Below are positions 52,306 through 60,133 of a DNA stretch of 64,000 nt, in pieces. The notes under the pieces are model-generated. The model had not been told where the DNA came from. It did not search any database and saw only the letters and a program-made list of their open reading frames with translations. The DNA lies in NCBI GenBank assembly GCA_049323915.1, contig JBMOPC010000090.1, positions 1-64,000 on the forward strand, written 5' to 3'. How positions within the stretch are numbered: the first letter of the stretch is position 1; each line of letters opens with the position of its first letter. The position numbers were made by a program, and so were the translations under genes. This stretch comes from BRHc4a sp049323915. GTDB lineage: Bacteria > Bacillota > Desulfotomaculia > Desulfotomaculales > Desulfocucumaceae.

Positions 52306-52848
52306 GTGGCAAGATTAAAGGAAAAGTATAAAAACGAAGTAGTAAAGGCCATGATGCAAAAGTTTGGCTATAAAAATATAATGGAAGTGCCTAAGCTGGA
52401 AAAAGTAATAATCAACATCGGCGTAGGCGAGGCCATACAGAACAGCAAGGCTCTGGATGCGGCGGTTGGCGACCTTACAACCATAACCGGGCAGCGTCCG
52501 GTTATCACCAAGGCCAAAAAGTCCATAGCCGCCTTTAAGCTGCGCCAGGGTATGAAAATAGGCTGCAAGGTGACTCTGCGCGGCGACAGGATGTTCCACT
52601 TTGTGGATAAGCTTTTTAATGTGGCCCTTCCAAGGGTGAGAGACTTCCGGGGAGTATCCCCGAAATCCTTCGACGGGCGGGGTAATTACAGCATGGGACT
52701 GCGGGAGCAGCTCATATTCCCCGAGATTGAATACGACAAGATTGACAAGGTCCGCGGCATGGATATCATTTTTGTAACCACCGCCAGGACCGATGAAGAG
52801 GCAAGGGAACTCTTAAGACTCATGGGTATGCCCTTCAGAGCCGCTTAA
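52306..52848 (+). CDS. rplE: 50S ribosomal protein L5
   Basis: The 180-residue 5S rRNA-binding protein ARLKEKYKNEVVKAMMQKFGYKNIMEVPKLEKVIINIGVGEA includes GQRPVITKAKKSIAAFKLRQGMKIGCKVTLRG, FRGVSPKSFDGRGNYSMGL and TARTDEEARELLRLMGMPFR. GTG 52306 with AAAGGAGGG upstream. Confidence 0.97.
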   Translation: MARLKEKYKNEVVKAMMQKFGYKNIMEVPKLEKVIINIGVGEAIQNSKALDAAVGDLTTITGQRPVITKAKKSIAAFKLRQGMKIGCKVTLRGDRMFHFVDKLFNVALPRVRDFRGVSPKSFDGRGNYSMGLREQLIFPEIEYDKIDKVRGMDIIFVTTARTDEEARELLRLMGMPFRAA

Positions 52849-52896
52849 TTCCTGTCGGGAAAAAATCACCGACCGGTCCCGAAAAGGAGGGATAAA

Positions 52897-53082
52897 ATGG
52901 CGAAAAAGTCAATAATTAATAAAAACTTAAGGGAGCCTAAATTTAAAGTGCGCCAATACAACAGGTGCAAGCTGTGCGGCCGCCCCCATGCTTACATGCG
53001 GAAATTCGGTATTTGCCGCATATGCTTCCGGGAGCTCTCCTATCGCGGTGAAATCCCGGGCGTCCGTAAGGCCAGCTGGTAA
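52897..53082 (+). CDS. rpsN: 30S ribosomal protein S14, zinc-type
   Basis: The 61-residue short S14 carries CKLCGRPHAYMRKFGICRIC, two CxxC pairs forming the zinc ribbon, and ends GEIPGVRKASW. This is the type Z form common in Gram-positives. AAAGGAGGG precedes ATG 52897. Confidence 0.97.
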   Translation: MAKKSIINKNLREPKFKVRQYNRCKLCGRPHAYMRKFGICRICFRELSYRGEIPGVRKASW

Positions 53083-53103
53083 TGTGGAAGGAGGTAGTAA
53101 CGC

Positions 53104-53502
53104 ATGGTAATGACTGACCCCATCGCCGACTTCTTGACACGTATACGCAACGCCAACATCGTTTACCATGAAAAGGTCGAGGCGCCGGCTTCCAAGATGA
53201 AAATGGCTATAGCCGATATTCTGAAGGAAGAGGGCTTTATCAAAGACTGTGAATACGTAGCCGATGGTAAACAGGGCGTAGTCAGGGTATACATGAGGTA
53301 CGGCAACAACAAGGAAAGGGTTATTACCGGGCTGAAAAGGATCAGCAAACCAGGGTTGAGGGTATACGCCCGTAAGGACTCGGTTCCCAAGGTGCTGGGG
53401 GGGCTGGGAATAGCCATCCTGTCCACATCCAATGGGATTATGACCGATAAAAAAGCCAGGAAACTGGGGCTGGGCGGAGAAGTTATTTGCTATGTCTGGT
53501 AG
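53104..53502 (+). CDS. rpsH: 30S ribosomal protein S8
   Basis: The 132-residue protein TDPIADFLTRIRNANIVYHEKVEAPASKMKMAIADILKEEGFI, with KRISKPGLRVYARKDSVPKVLGGLGIAILSTSNGIMTDKKARKLGLGGEVICYVW, is full-length S8, a central 16S binder and spc-operon translational repressor in other bacteria. AAGGAGGTAG precedes the start at ATG 53104. Confidence 0.97.
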   Translation: MVMTDPIADFLTRIRNANIVYHEKVEAPASKMKMAIADILKEEGFIKDCEYVADGKQGVVRVYMRYGNNKERVITGLKRISKPGLRVYARKDSVPKVLGGLGIAILSTSNGIMTDKKARKLGLGGEVICYVW

Positions 53503-53529
53503 TACCTTTTCGTCGCAGGAGGTGTGAAA

Positions 53530-54084
53530 ATGTCAAGGATTGGAAAAATGCCCGTACCGCTTCCCCAGGGAGTCGAGGTAAATATAGAAGGAAATGTGGT
53601 GGCGGTGAAGGGGCCTAAAGGGACCCTCCAGAGAGAGTTTCACAGGAATATGAACATCAAGGTTGAGGATGGCAGGCTGCTGGTGGAAAGGCCGTCGGAC
53701 GAACCCGCCGACATGTCACTGCACGGGCTGTCCCGCGCCCTGCTTAATAACATGGTTGTGGGAGTCACCACCGGATTTCAGAGAACACTGGAACTGGTGG
53801 GGGTGGGTTACAAAGCGTCAAAACAGGGCAACAAGCTTGTATTGTCGGTTGGCTACTCCCACCCGGTTGAAATGGATCCTCCCGAGGGGATTGAAATAGA
53901 AGTACCCGTACCCGGCAGGGTTATTATAAAGGGTGTGGATAAGGAAAAGGTGGGAGCCTTTGCGGCCAACATCAGGGCGGTAAGGGAGCCGGAGCCTTAC
54001 AAGGGCAAGGGCATCAAGTACGATAACGAGCGCATTCGCCGCAAGGCGGGCAAGACCGGCGGTAAAGGCAAAGGCAAGAAGTAA
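53530..54084 (+). CDS. rplF: 50S ribosomal protein L6
   Basis: The 184-residue protein [37 protein letters not shown] has the second alpha-beta repeat with [25 protein letters not shown] and [30 protein letters not shown]-like C terminus (here [10 protein letters not shown]). It ends in a Lys/Gly-rich tail. ATG 53530 follows AGGAGGTG by five bases; GTG 53524 overlaps that site. Confidence 0.97.
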   Translation: [184 protein letters not shown]

Positions 54085-54106
54085 GTGGCGAAGGAGTTGA
54101 GAACCG

Positions 54107-54475
54107 GTGATTATTAAACCCGACCGCAAACAAGTGCGGGCCAAGCGGCAGCAGCGGGTTCGCAACAAGATATACGGCACCGCCGAAAGGCCCCGCCTGA
54201 ATGTTTATCGTAGCCTCAACAATATATACGCGCAACTGATAGACGACGACAGGGGAGTCACACTGGCGGCCGTATCAACCCTCTCGCCGGAACTTAAGGC
54301 AAATATGGGTAACGGCGGGAATTTGGAAGCCGCAGCTGCAGTGGGAGGGCTTATTGCAAAGAGGGCTCTTGAGAAAGGTATATCCAGTGTTGTTTTTGAC
54401 AGGGCCGGATATCTGTATCACGGGCGTGTAAAAGCTCTGGCTGATGCGGCCAGGGAAGGCGGCCTGCAATTTTAA
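54107..54475 (+). CDS. rplR: 50S ribosomal protein L18
   Basis: The 122-residue 5S-binding protein IIKPDRKQVRAKRQQRVRNKIYGTAERPRLNVYRSLNNIYAQLIDDDRG ends VVFDRAGYLYHGRVKALADAAREGGLQF. GTG 54107 with AAGGAG further upstream. Confidence 0.96.
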   Translation: MIIKPDRKQVRAKRQQRVRNKIYGTAERPRLNVYRSLNNIYAQLIDDDRGVTLAAVSTLSPELKANMGNGGNLEAAAAVGGLIAKRALEKGISSVVFDRAGYLYHGRVKALADAAREGGLQF

Positions 54476-54508
54476 CGGGTGTGACCCGTGAAGTAAGGAG
54501 GGAAATAG

Positions 54509-55009
54509 GTGTCCAGGATTGATGCTGGCAAGCTGGAATTATCCGAAAAGGTCGTATACATCAACCGGGTGGCCAAAGTGGTAAAAGGGGGACGGAGATT
54601 CAGTTTTTCGGCCCTGGTGGTCGTAGGCGACGGTAGTGGCCACGTAGGATCCGGTCTGGGAAAGGCCGGTGAGGTACCCGAGGCTATCCGCAAGGGAATA
54701 GAGGACGCCAAGAAGAGTATGATAGTAGTTCCCCTTTCCGGAACTACCATACCTCACGAGGTATTGGGGCACTTCGGGGCCGGCAGGGTGCTGTTGAAGC
54801 CCGCCGCTCCCGGTACCGGTGTTATTGCCGGGGGGCCGGTAAGGGCTATCCTGGAACTGGCCGGGGTAAGGGATATTTTGACCAAATCTTTGGGATCAAA
54901 TAACGCCAACAACATGGTACACGCCACCATGGACGCCCTTAAAAACCTCAAGACACCGCAAGAGGTTGCCCGGCTCAGGGGTAAAACTGTTGAAGAACTA
55001 CTAGGTTGA
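54509..55009 (+). CDS. rpsE: 30S ribosomal protein S5
   Basis: The 166-residue protein has EKVVYINRVAKVVKGGRRFSFSALVVVGDGSGHVGSGLGKAGEVPEAIRKGIEDAKK and RAILELAGVRDILTKSLGSNNANNMVHATMDAL. The loop positions associated with spectinomycin resistance look normal. GTG 54509 after AAGGAGGG. Confidence 0.97.
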   Translation: MSRIDAGKLELSEKVVYINRVAKVVKGGRRFSFSALVVVGDGSGHVGSGLGKAGEVPEAIRKGIEDAKKSMIVVPLSGTTIPHEVLGHFGAGRVLLKPAAPGTGVIAGGPVRAILELAGVRDILTKSLGSNNANNMVHATMDALKNLKTPQEVARLRGKTVEELLG

Positions 55010-55046
55010 GAAGCGTCACACCTCTCAATTGTTAGGAGTGAAAGAA

Positions 55047-55226
55047 TTGGCAAGATTAAAGATCACCCTGGTCAAAAGTCTGATTGGAAGGCCAGAGGAA
55101 CAAAGGAGCACCGTCAGGGCCCTTGGCCTCGGCAAGACCAACAGCGCTGTTGTTAAAGACGACAGCCCCACCATCATGGGTATGATAAAAAAGGTTTCCC
55201 ACCTGGTCAAGGTGGAAGAGGTCTAA
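55047..55226 (+). CDS. rpmD: 50S ribosomal protein L30
   Basis: The 59-residue protein MARLKITLVKSLIGRPEEQRSTVRALGLGKTNSAVVKDDSPTIMGMIKKVSHLVKVEEV is typical short bacterial L30. TTG 55047 is six bases after TAGGAGTG; an earlier TTG at 55029 overlaps a repeat-like sequence and lacks a site. Confidence 0.95.
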   Translation: MARLKITLVKSLIGRPEEQRSTVRALGLGKTNSAVVKDDSPTIMGMIKKVSHLVKVEEV

Positions 55227-55241
55227 AGGAGGTGCAATTTC

Positions 55242-55688
55242 TTGGTCCACTTAGGTGAATTGCGGCCAAACCCGGGTGCCCGTAAAAAACCCAACCGAAA
55301 GGGGCAGGGCATCGGTTCAGGAAACGGTAAGACCGCCGGCAGAGGCCATAAGGGACAAAATGCCCGTTCGGGCGGCGGGGTGAGGCCCGGCTTCGAGGGT
55401 GGCCAGATGCCCTTGCAGAGGCGTATGCCCAAAAGGGGATTCACCAATGCGCCTTTCAAAAAACACATAGTGACCGTCAACCTGGACATCCTCAACAGGT
55501 TTGAGGCCGGGGCCGTGGTGACTCCGGAAACTCTCCTGGAAAACAAGGTTATTAAAAAAATATGTGACGGTGTAAAAATACTCGGCAATGGGAACCTTGA
55601 AAAGGCTTTGACAGTAAAAGCCCATGCCTTCAGCAAATCTGCCGCCGAAAAGATAGAGGCTTCAGGCGGTAAAGCTGAGGTGATTTAA
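55242..55688 (+). CDS. rplO: 50S ribosomal protein L15
   Basis: The 148-residue protein starts VHLGELRPNPGARKKPNRKGQGIGSGNGKTAGRGHKGQNARSGGGVRPGFEGGQMPLQRRMPKRGF, a very basic extended N terminus, followed by a globular domain. TTG 55242 after AAAGGAGGTG. The stop abuts the secY start, so translation is coupled. Confidence 0.96.
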   Translation: MVHLGELRPNPGARKKPNRKGQGIGSGNGKTAGRGHKGQNARSGGGVRPGFEGGQMPLQRRMPKRGFTNAPFKKHIVTVNLDILNRFEAGAVVTPETLLENKVIKKICDGVKILGNGNLEKALTVKAHAFSKSAAEKIEASGGKAEVI

Positions 55689-56948
55689 TTGATCAGTACC
55701 CTGCAGGCGGCCTGGAAAATTGATGAGCTGAGAAGAAAAGTACTGTTTACTCTGGCCATACTTTTTGTATTCCGGCTGGGCGCCCATGTGCCTGTGCCCG
55801 GTGTGGACGCAAGGGTTTTTGCGGAACTTGTGGACAGCAACACCCTCTTCGGCTTTTTTGATGTTATTTCTGGAGGGGCCTTCAAGAACTTCTCGGTATT
55901 TGCCATGAGCATAACCCCGTACATCAACGCCTCCATTATCATGCAGTTGCTGACGGTGGTTATACCCCACCTGGAAAGGCTTGCCAAAGAAGGGGAAGAG
56001 GGTCGTAAGAGAATTACCCAGTACACCAGATACCTGACGGTGGTGCTGGCATTCGTTCAGGCAATAGGGACTACCGCGGCGCTGAAGAGGGCCATGGTGG
56101 ACCCCTCAATATGGAACTACCTGCTGGTGGCGCTGACGCTTACTGCAGGCACAGCGCTATTGATGTGGCTGGGTGAACAGATTACCGATAAAGGAATAGG
56201 AAACGGCATTTCACTTTTGATATTCGCAGGTATTGTTTCCGCCCTGCCATCAGCACTGATGAGTCTGGTGGAGTACATGCAGGCCGGAACCATCAATTTT
56301 TTAAGCCTTCTGCTCCTGGTGGTCATCGCCACTGTGGTTATAATGGGAATCGTGACCGTGCAGGAAGGGCAGCGCAGGATACCTGTCCAGTACGCAAAGC
56401 GAGTGGTGGGCCGCAGGGTTTACGGGGGACAGTCCACCCACCTTCCGCTCAGGGTCAATCAGGCGGGGGTTATTCCTGTGATTTTCGCCTCTTCCATAAT
56501 GCTGTTTCCTGAGCAGATTGCAAGGTGGTTCACCGGCAATGTTGTGGCCGACTGGTATCTTTCAGTGTTCAGCTGGGGGACTTTTCTGCACACAATGTTT
56601 TATGCCCTTCTCATCATAGGGTTTACGTACTTCTATACCGCAGTGATAATGAACCCGGTGGATATGGCCGACAACATAAAGAAATACGGCGGATTCATCC
56701 CGGGAATCAGGGCCGGCAGGCCCACTGCCGAGTACATCACCCGGGTGATGTCAAGGGTTACTCTGGCTGGCGCAGTATTTTTGGCGCTTATAGCCATACT
56801 GCCCAACTTCGTTCTGATAGCCACCAAAATTCCCAATATCTATTTTGGCGGAACGTCCTTACTTATTGTGGTTGGCGTAGCGCTGGATACAATGAAGCAG
56901 ATGGAGTCGCATATGCTTATGCGCAGCTACCAGGGCTTTATCAAGTAA
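55689..56948 (+). CDS. secY: Protein translocase subunit SecY
   Basis: The 419-residue channel protein has ten predicted membrane segments. Family motifs include LDIFGFFDVISGGAFKNFSVFAMSITPYINASIIMQLL (as LFGFFDVI...), the plug region, GNGISLLIFAGI, the conserved cytosolic loop QEGQRRIPVQYAKRVVGRRVYGGQSTHLPLRVNQAGVIPVIFASS, and GFIPGIRAGRPTAEYITRV. It pairs with SecE (29919). TTG 55689 directly follows the rplO stop. Unlike many Firmicutes, adk does not follow. Confidence 0.96.
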   Translation: MISTLQAAWKIDELRRKVLFTLAILFVFRLGAHVPVPGVDARVFAELVDSNTLFGFFDVISGGAFKNFSVFAMSITPYINASIIMQLLTVVIPHLERLAKEGEEGRKRITQYTRYLTVVLAFVQAIGTTAALKRAMVDPSIWNYLLVALTLTAGTALLMWLGEQITDKGIGNGISLLIFAGIVSALPSALMSLVEYMQAGTINFLSLLLLVVIATVVIMGIVTVQEGQRRIPVQYAKRVVGRRVYGGQSTHLPLRVNQAGVIPVIFASSIMLFPEQIARWFTGNVVADWYLSVFSWGTFLHTMFYALLIIGFTYFYTAVIMNPVDMADNIKKYGGFIPGIRAGRPTAEYITRVMSRVTLAGAVFLALIAILPNFVLIATKIPNIYFGGTSLLIVVGVALDTMKQMESHMLMRSYQGFIK

Positions 56949-56960
56949 GGGGTTAATACC

Positions 56961-57707
56961 ATGATAACCTTGAAAACCGAAAAGGAACTGGCATATATGA
57001 GGGATGCCGGGCGTGTGGTGGCCGGGGCGCTTAAGGAAATTGGGCCGGCGGTGAAACCCGGGGTGACCACCGCAGAGCTGGATAAGCTGGCGGAAAGCTT
57101 TATCATCGCCAGGGGGGCCAGGCCGGCGTTCAAAGGGCTTTACGGCTTTCCGTCCACAATCTGCTCATCCCTAAATGAGCAGGTGGTCCACGGCATTCCC
57201 AGTTTAAGGGTTTTGGAAAATGGTGATATTATAAGTATTGATGTTGGGGCGGAAATAAATGGATATTTTGGGGATAGCGCCGTTACACTGCCGGTAGGTG
57301 AAGTTGATGATGAAACCCGCCTCCTTCTCAAGGTGACGGAGGAGTCCCTTTATCATGGTATTTCCCGGGCGGTTCCCGGAAACCGGCTTTCGGATATATC
57401 CCACGCCGTTCAAAAGCATGTGGAAAGCAATGGTTTTTCCGTGGTACGGGATTATGTAGGTCACGGGATAGGCAGGAGCATGCACGAGGAGCCGCAGGTT
57501 CCCAATTTCGGCCGTGCGGGGAGAGGCCCGAGGCTGCAGGCCGGAATGACTCTGGCCATTGAGCCGATGGTTAACATGGGTACCCACGAGGTGTGTACAC
57601 TCCCGGACAACTGGACGGTAGTCACCAAGGACAGAAAAAAATCGGCCCACTTTGAACATACCGTTGCCATCACCGAGAGCCAGCCGGAAATTTTGACAAG
57701 GTTATAA
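56961..57707 (+). CDS. map: Methionine aminopeptidase, type I
   Basis: The 248-residue metalloenzyme removes N-terminal Met from nascent proteins. Metal ligands are visible: the two Asp in SIDVGAEINGYFGDSAVT, His in GHGIGRSMHEEPQVPNF, and Glu in TLAIEPMV and HFEHTVAITE; the cosubstrate histidine is in NEQVVHGIP. It starts only 12 bp after secY, which leaves no room for adenylate kinase, usually encoded here. Confidence 0.97.
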   Translation: MITLKTEKELAYMRDAGRVVAGALKEIGPAVKPGVTTAELDKLAESFIIARGARPAFKGLYGFPSTICSSLNEQVVHGIPSLRVLENGDIISIDVGAEINGYFGDSAVTLPVGEVDDETRLLLKVTEESLYHGISRAVPGNRLSDISHAVQKHVESNGFSVVRDYVGHGIGRSMHEEPQVPNFGRAGRGPRLQAGMTLAIEPMVNMGTHEVCTLPDNWTVVTKDRKKSAHFEHTVAITESQPEILTRL

Positions 57708-57727
57708 CCGGGGCGGAGGTGGCAGGT

Positions 57728-58006
57728 TTGCAGAATTATCTGGAGCCGGGACAGTTGGTAGTGTCCACCGCCGGCCGTGACAGGGGCAAGTTTTACCTGG
57801 TGCTGGAGGAAACCTTGGATAACAAGGTAAATGTTGTAGACGGTGAGATACGTAAGGTTGCAAATCCAAAGAGAAAGAACAAAAAGCACCTGAGGCCGTA
57901 TCCGGAAATATCGTCGGAAGTAACTCACAGAATAAAGGCAGGTCTTAAAATTAACGACCTGGACGTCCGGAAGGCGCTAAAAGAGATGATCACCAACTAT
58001 ACCTGA
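57728..58006 (+). CDS. KOW-domain RNA-binding protein (L14e/L27e-like)
   Basis: The 92-residue protein has an N-terminal KOW-like fold (LEPGQLVVSTAGRDRGKFYLVLEETLDNKVNVVDGEIRKVANPKRKNKKHLRP) and a helical C-terminal tail (DLDVRKALKEMITNY). Such proteins are conserved between map and infA in Clostridia and are annotated as ribosomal L14E/L6E/L27E-like; the exact role is not established to my knowledge. TTG 57728 is five bases after GGAGGTGG; GTG 57719 overlaps that site. Confidence 0.88.
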   Translation: MQNYLEPGQLVVSTAGRDRGKFYLVLEETLDNKVNVVDGEIRKVANPKRKNKKHLRPYPEISSEVTHRIKAGLKINDLDVRKALKEMITNYT

Positions 58007-58040
58007 AAAACCTTGTTGTGAGGAGGTTGGAGCGAAACTA

Positions 58041-58259
58041 ATGTCAAAACAGGATGTTATCGAAGTTGAGGGTACTGTTATCGAGCCTCTGCCCAACGCC
58101 ATGTTTCGCGTGGAACTCCAAAACGGGCATAAGGTTCTGGCCCATGTCTCGGGTAAGATTCGCATGAATTTCATCCGAATTCTGGCCGGCGACCGGGTGA
58201 TGGTCGAATTATCCCCTTATGATTTGAGCCGGGGCAGGATAGTGTACCGCTATAAATAA
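58041..58259 (+). CDS. infA: Translation initiation factor IF-1
   Basis: The 72-residue OB-fold protein SKQDVIEVEGTVIEPLPNAMFRVELQNGHKVLAHVSGKIRMNFIRILAGDRVMVELSPYDLSRGRIVYRYK is a full-length IF-1. TGAGGAGGTTGGAG precedes ATG 58041. It starts the infA-rpmJ-rpsM-rpsK-rpsD-rpoA-rplQ block. Confidence 0.97.
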   Translation: MSKQDVIEVEGTVIEPLPNAMFRVELQNGHKVLAHVSGKIRMNFIRILAGDRVMVELSPYDLSRGRIVYRYK

Positions 58260-58305
58260 CCTTAAGCCATAGATTATTAAGGGGCTGATTTAAGGAGGGG
58301 TTCAG

Positions 58306-58419
58306 GTGAAGGTACGCCCATCAGTAAAACCTATATGTGAGAAATGCAAAATCATTCGCCGTGAAGGCAAGGTAATGGTTATTTGCGAAAATCCCAAGCA
58401 CAAGCAAAAGCAGGGATAA
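58306..58419 (+). CDS. rpmJ: 50S ribosomal protein L36 (zinc-type)
   Basis: The 37-residue protein MKVRPSVKPICEKCKIIRREGKVMVICENPKHKQKQG carries the zinc ligands CxxC, a later Cys and His, the C+ form. GTG 58306 has AAGGAGGGG about seven bases upstream. It is complete at the normal length. Confidence 0.96.
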   Translation: MKVRPSVKPICEKCKIIRREGKVMVICENPKHKQKQG

Positions 58420-58434
58420 CACCCTGCAGAATTT

Positions 58435-58612
58435 ACAACTCAGAACTCAGAATAAATATGCAGGACTTCTTTAATTCTGATTTTTGAATTCAAGTTCTGA
58501 ACTCGTTGCTGCCAATAATACCGATAAAGTCTATTTAAAAAAGTGGAAGATGACAATGGTCGGAATCAATTTTTATTCTGAATTCTGACTTCTGGATTCT
58601 GAATTCTGACCA
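58435..58612. repeat. Long inverted word repeat (CAGAACTCAGAAT / ATTCTGAATTCTG) in the rpmJ-rpsM gap
   Basis: The left arm has ACAACTCAGAACTCAGAATA; an internal TTCTGATTTTTGAATTCAAG adds pairing; the right arm has ATTCTGAATTCTGACTTCTG followed by GATTCTGAATTCTGACC. It fills nearly all of an unusual 238-bp gap in an operon whose genes otherwise sit close together. Confidence 0.65.
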
Positions 58613-58657
58613 AATAGTGTCGACTTTTAAGCTATATTAGGAGGTGTTTATAAAAGC

Positions 58658-59029
58658 ATGGCACGTATTGCAGGAGCCGATCTGCCCCGGGACAAGCGGG
58701 TTGAAATCGCCCTGACCTATATATACGGTATAGGAAGGACGACGTCCCAGAAGATTTTGGAGCAGACCGGGATTAACCCGAATACCAGGATGCGCAACCT
58801 GACCGAGGACGAAATCAACAGGCTGCGCGAGGTAATTGAAAAGAACTACAAGGTTGAGGGTGACCTGCGCCGGGAGGTGGCTCTCAATATCAAGAGGCTT
58901 ATTGAGATCGGTTCCTATCGCGGGTTGAGGCACCGCCGGGGGCTGCCGCTAAGGGGTCAGCGGACAAAAACAAACGCCCGCACACGCAAGGGTCCCAAGA
59001 AGACCGTTGGCGTACGCCGCAAGAAATAG
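58658..59029 (+). CDS. rpsM: 30S ribosomal protein S13
   Basis: The 123-residue protein ARIAGADLPRDKRVEIALTYIYGIGRTTSQKILEQTGINPNTRMRNLTEDEINRLREVIEKNYKVEGDLRREVALNIKRL ends in the basic RGQRTKTNARTRKGPKKTVGVRRKK tail that contacts P-site tRNA. TAGGAGGTG lies upstream of ATG 58658. Confidence 0.97.
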   Translation: MARIAGADLPRDKRVEIALTYIYGIGRTTSQKILEQTGINPNTRMRNLTEDEINRLREVIEKNYKVEGDLRREVALNIKRLIEIGSYRGLRHRRGLPLRGQRTKTNARTRKGPKKTVGVRRKK

Positions 59030-59046
59030 AAAAAGGGGGTTAGTAA

Positions 59047-59436
59047 ATGGCACGTCGCGCCGTTCGCACCAAAAGGCGTGAAAAAAAGAATATCGACCGT
59101 GGGGTGGCTCATATAAAATCCACCTTTAACAATACCATTATAACCATTACCGATGTAAAGGGGAATTCCATATCCTGGGCCAGCGCCGGCGGAGTGGGCT
59201 TCAAGGGCTCCAGGAAAAGTACTCCCTTTGCGGCACAGATGGCTGCTGATAAAGCCGCCAAGGAAGCCATGGAGCACGGACTCAAGGAAGTGGAAGTGAT
59301 GGTCAAGGGCCCCGGGGCGGGCCGGGAAGCGGCCATTCGCTCACTGCAGGCTGCCGGTCTTGAGGTAAACCTTATTAAAGATGTAACACCTATTCCACAC
59401 AACGGGTGCCGGCCTCCCAAACGCCGGAGAGTTTAA
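59047..59436 (+). CDS. rpsK: 30S ribosomal protein S11
   Basis: The 129-residue platform protein has GVAHIKSTFNNTIITITDVKGNSISWASAGGVGFKGSRKSTPFAAQMAADKAAKEAMEHGLKEVEVMVKGPGAGREAAIRSLQAAGLEVNLIKDVTPIPHNGCRPPKRRRV-type sequence throughout and normal length. It follows rpsM by 17 bp after AAAGGGGG. Confidence 0.97.
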   Translation: MARRAVRTKRREKKNIDRGVAHIKSTFNNTIITITDVKGNSISWASAGGVGFKGSRKSTPFAAQMAADKAAKEAMEHGLKEVEVMVKGPGAGREAAIRSLQAAGLEVNLIKDVTPIPHNGCRPPKRRRV

Positions 59437-59455
59437 GGAGGTGCAGGTGTTTTAA

Positions 59456-60082
59456 ATGGCAAGGTATACTGAAGCTCAATGCAGGCTCTGTCGCAGAGAA
59501 GGCGCCAAACTTTACCTCAAGGGTGACAGGTGCTATTCCGGCAAATGCGCTGTGGACCGGAAGAGCTACGCTCCCGGAATGCACGGGCAGGGCAGGAAAA
59601 AAGTAAGTGAATATGGTATCCAGCTGCGTGAAAAGCAGAAGACCCGCCGTATATACGGTGTTCTTGAAAAACAGTTCCGCACTTATTTTGAGAAGGCTGA
59701 AAGGCAGCAGGGAATTACCGGTGAGAACCTTTTACGCCTCCTGGAAAGACGGCTGGACAACGTTATTTACCGTCTCGGGCTTGGAGCTTCCCGGGTTGAG
59801 GCCCGACAGCTGGTAAGGCACGGGCATTTTACCGTTAACGGAAGGAAAGTTGATATCCCCTCTTACATTATCAGAATTGGGGATGTTATCGAGGTCCGCG
59901 AGAAGAGCAAAGAGTCCCCCCGACTGAAAGAACTGATGGAGCGGGCGGCTGACAGAACTCCTCCGCCTTGGCTGGAATATGAACCGGATCAGGCCAGGGG
60001 CCGTATTGTAGCGCTTCCCACCAGGGATCAAATCGACGTACCTGTGCAGGAACACCTCATTGTCGAGCTGTACTCCAGGTAA
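59456..60082 (+). CDS. rpsD: 30S ribosomal protein S4 (zinc-type)
   Basis: The 208-residue protein ARYTEAQCRLCRREGAKLYLKGDRCYSGKCAVDRKSYAPGMHGQ carries four N-terminal cysteines (CxxC ... C-x5-C), the zinc-binding C+ form, and the S4 RNA-binding domain LERRLDNVIYRLGLGASRVEARQLVRHGHFTVNGRKVDIPSYII. S4 nucleates 30S assembly and can regulate the alpha operon. AAGGAGGTG lies upstream. Confidence 0.97.
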   Translation: MARYTEAQCRLCRREGAKLYLKGDRCYSGKCAVDRKSYAPGMHGQGRKKVSEYGIQLREKQKTRRIYGVLEKQFRTYFEKAERQQGITGENLLRLLERRLDNVIYRLGLGASRVEARQLVRHGHFTVNGRKVDIPSYIIRIGDVIEVREKSKESPRLKELMERAADRTPPPWLEYEPDQARGRIVALPTRDQIDVPVQEHLIVELYSR

Positions 60083-60133
60083 TCGGTGTGCAGGCCAACG
60101 GGTTATTCCGGCCGTTAGGGAGGTTACCTTAAT

